Assembly: GCA_900542495.1 (NCBI GenBank)
Contig: UQNW01000003.1
Coordinates: forward strand, 62,001 to 126,000
Reading direction: 5' to 3'
Source: an uncultured Roseburia sp.
GTDB taxonomy: Bacteria > Bacillota > Clostridia > Lachnospirales > Lachnospiraceae
Length of the DNA: 64,000 bases
The notes beneath the pieces are model-generated. The model searched no databases, was not told the origin of the DNA, and worked only from the letters and a program-made list of their open reading frames with translations. Position 1 is the first letter of the stretch. Every line of letters starts with the position of its first letter. Shown piece after piece: positions 62,888 to 64,000 of the stretch. The translations under genes were made by a program, and so were the position numbers.

Positions 62888-63853
62888 TTATCCTCTCATA
62901 CGTCGTGATAATGTCCACAAATAGAAATCTGGTATATATACTTTCAGCCATCCTGAAATCTTCCGATGCCTGTCTTTTGTCTGCAAAAGTGCATTCTTAT
63001 GTTCTCTTGCAAATTTTTTGCAATATTTGAATTCAGCTTTGTACTGTTTTTTCTTCTCTGGAGACAATGCAGCATATTTTTCAAATACCCTGCTTACACT
63101 GCACCCTATCAGATTAATATCTGCAAATTCCGGTGAGATTTTCGTTAATTTCTCATAACACAATTCTTCCACTCTCATAGCTTCCAGATATTTATCCTGA
63201 AATTCCTGCTTCATCGCACTTCCAGCATAAATCATATAATGATAAAATGGATATTGAATCAATGAAGCTCTCTCAAATTTTTCGGAACAAACCACATTCG
63301 TGTTAAACAATAAGTCCTCTGCCACTTTATATTCTTCAAACTGAATATTTTCAATTAAATCTTTGCGATATAACTTACACACCGGTCCCCACACAGTAAG
63401 CAGTGCAAGACCACTCTCTGTTTTGTTTTTTCCATGAATAATTGTACGTTCAGTTATAGTGCAGTTATCCTTTTCTTCCAGTTGATTTTCTTCCCGAAGC
63501 AAGCAGCATGCTACATCTGCATGATCTACCTCAGCCAACCGATACAGACTTTCCAGCATATCTGCTTCAACCCAATCATCTGCATCCAGAAACATCACAT
63601 ATTTTCCTATTGCCAATTGTATTCCTTTATTTCTTGTTCTTGAAACACCTTGATTTTCCTGCTCATAAACCTGAATTCTGTTATCCTGTCGTGCCCATTT
63701 ATGACAAACTGCAAGACTGTCATCTGTAGAACCGTCATCTATCAACAAAATTTGAAGATTTGTATAAGTTTGTCCACAAATACTCTCCAGTGTATGGGGC
63801 AGATATTTTTCAACATTGTATACAGGCACAACAATTGTTATTAAATCATTCAT
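62888..63853 (-). CDS. GT2 glycosyltransferase
   Basis: 321 residues. ITIVVPVYNVEKYLPHTLES (quoted as VVPVYNVEKYL), LIDDGSTDDSL and MFLDADDWVE define the GT-A fold of capsule GT2 enzymes such as EpsH/CpsI. The C-terminal half is helical and basic. GAGGA lies upstream. ATG overlaps the stop of the gene entering from the right as ATGA, showing that the operon continues beyond the window. Confidence 0.9.
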   Translation of the reverse strand: MNDLITIVVPVYNVEKYLPHTLESICGQTYTNLQILLIDDGSTDDSLAVCHKWARQDNRIQVYEQENQGVSRTRNKGIQLAIGKYVMFLDADDWVEADMLESLYRLAEVDHADVACCLLREENQLEEKDNCTITERTIIHGKNKTESGLALLTVWGPVCKLYRKDLIENIQFEEYKVAEDLLFNTNVVCSEKFERASLIQYPFYHYMIYAGSAMKQEFQDKYLEAMRVEELCYEKLTKISPEFADINLIGCSVSRVFEKYAALSPEKKKQYKAEFKYCKKFAREHKNALLQTKDRHRKISGWLKVYIPDFYLWTLSRRMRG

Positions 63854-64000
63854 ATATTTTCCTCATCTATCCGATCTTCTACACTCTTTCTCTTTGTAAA
63901 ATGAATATCACCACTGCCATATCCATGAAGTACTACTCCAATCCAGTGTAAGAAAATGGAAAAAGCAAAAGCCAGAATACAAGTTGTAATTCCAAAAATC
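63850..64000 (-). CDS. C-terminus of a membrane protein (cut by window edge)
   Basis: An open frame enters from the right edge and ends at TGA 63852-63850, giving 49 residues. It holds one hydrophobic helix (ITTCILAFAFSIFLHWIG in part) and a polar tail with HFTKRKSVEDRIDEEN. The four-base overlap with the following GT2 gene shows that it is a real gene. In this context it could be a Wzy polymerase, acyltransferase or other polytopic protein; the piece is too short to decide. Confidence 0.6.
   Translation of the reverse strand, partial: IFGITTCILAFAFSIFLHWIGVVLHGYGSGDIHFTKRKSVEDRIDEENI

Noticed and set aside
1..64000. CRISPR array, tRNA or rRNA genes, IS elements or integrases
   Set aside because: No regularly spaced repeats, cloverleaf or rRNA stretches, transposase or integrase genes were noticed on either strand.

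Overview
The window looks like a chromosomal segment of an AT-rich Firmicute, most likely a gut Clostridia of the Lachnospiraceae type. The evidence is strong AGGAGG-like ribosome binding sites, TATAAT promoters (several with a TGn extended -10), low GC, and envelope protein families common in that group. Nearly all of it is an accessory cell-surface polysaccharide and envelope-decoration region. I found no rRNA, tRNA, CRISPR array, insertion sequence or integrase.

Region 1 (1-11500): two divergent operons built around membrane-anchored LtaS/sulfatase-fold enzymes. Three of the five (2072-3784, 3946-5685, 8176-9900) are close paralogues. The plus-strand operon also carries an MBOAT acyltransferase, its SGNH/DltD-like partner and a GtrII-type glucosyltransferase, and ends in a bidirectional terminator. 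Region 2 (11546-16670): a GtrB-like glycosyltransferase, a Wzy-like polymerase on the plus strand, and LicD, GT2 and capsule-type glycosyltransferase genes.

Region 3 (16766-24457): an island of non-polysaccharide genes. It holds a DUF6236-like protein, a decayed M15 (VanY-like) carboxypeptidase, a GtrA protein, and a translationally coupled pair made of a primase (AEP)-reverse transcriptase fusion and a 1041-residue protein I cannot assign. This pair is the best candidate for an undescribed, defence-like system.

Region 4 (24562-42810): one long minus-strand polysaccharide operon. It starts with the initiating sugar phosphotransferase and runs through glycosyltransferases, an acetyltransferase and a Wzx flippase to rfbF-rfbG-rfbH (CDP-3,6-dideoxyhexose pathway). 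Then come an aldolase, a HAD phosphatase, a thiamine-diphosphate enzyme and an NAD(P) reductase that together suggest a branched-chain CDP sugar, followed by a GtrB-like GT, an acyltransferase with a G8 slippage tract, and a GT87-like enzyme. A G7/T8 tract lies directly upstream of the promoter in front of rfbF.

Region 5 (42842-64000): a plus-strand DUF6056-like gene, a DUF262-like gene with a broken AAA ATPase, then a long minus-strand series. That series has two GtrII-like enzymes, a sugar epimerase, GtrA and GtrB, DUF6077-like membrane proteins, a PIG-L deacetylase, an HtrL/YibB-like protein, a Wzz-like chain-length protein, and a second Wzx with pyruvyl-, GT2- and GT4-type transferases. 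It runs off the right edge and appears to be a second Wzx-type polysaccharide locus next to the first.
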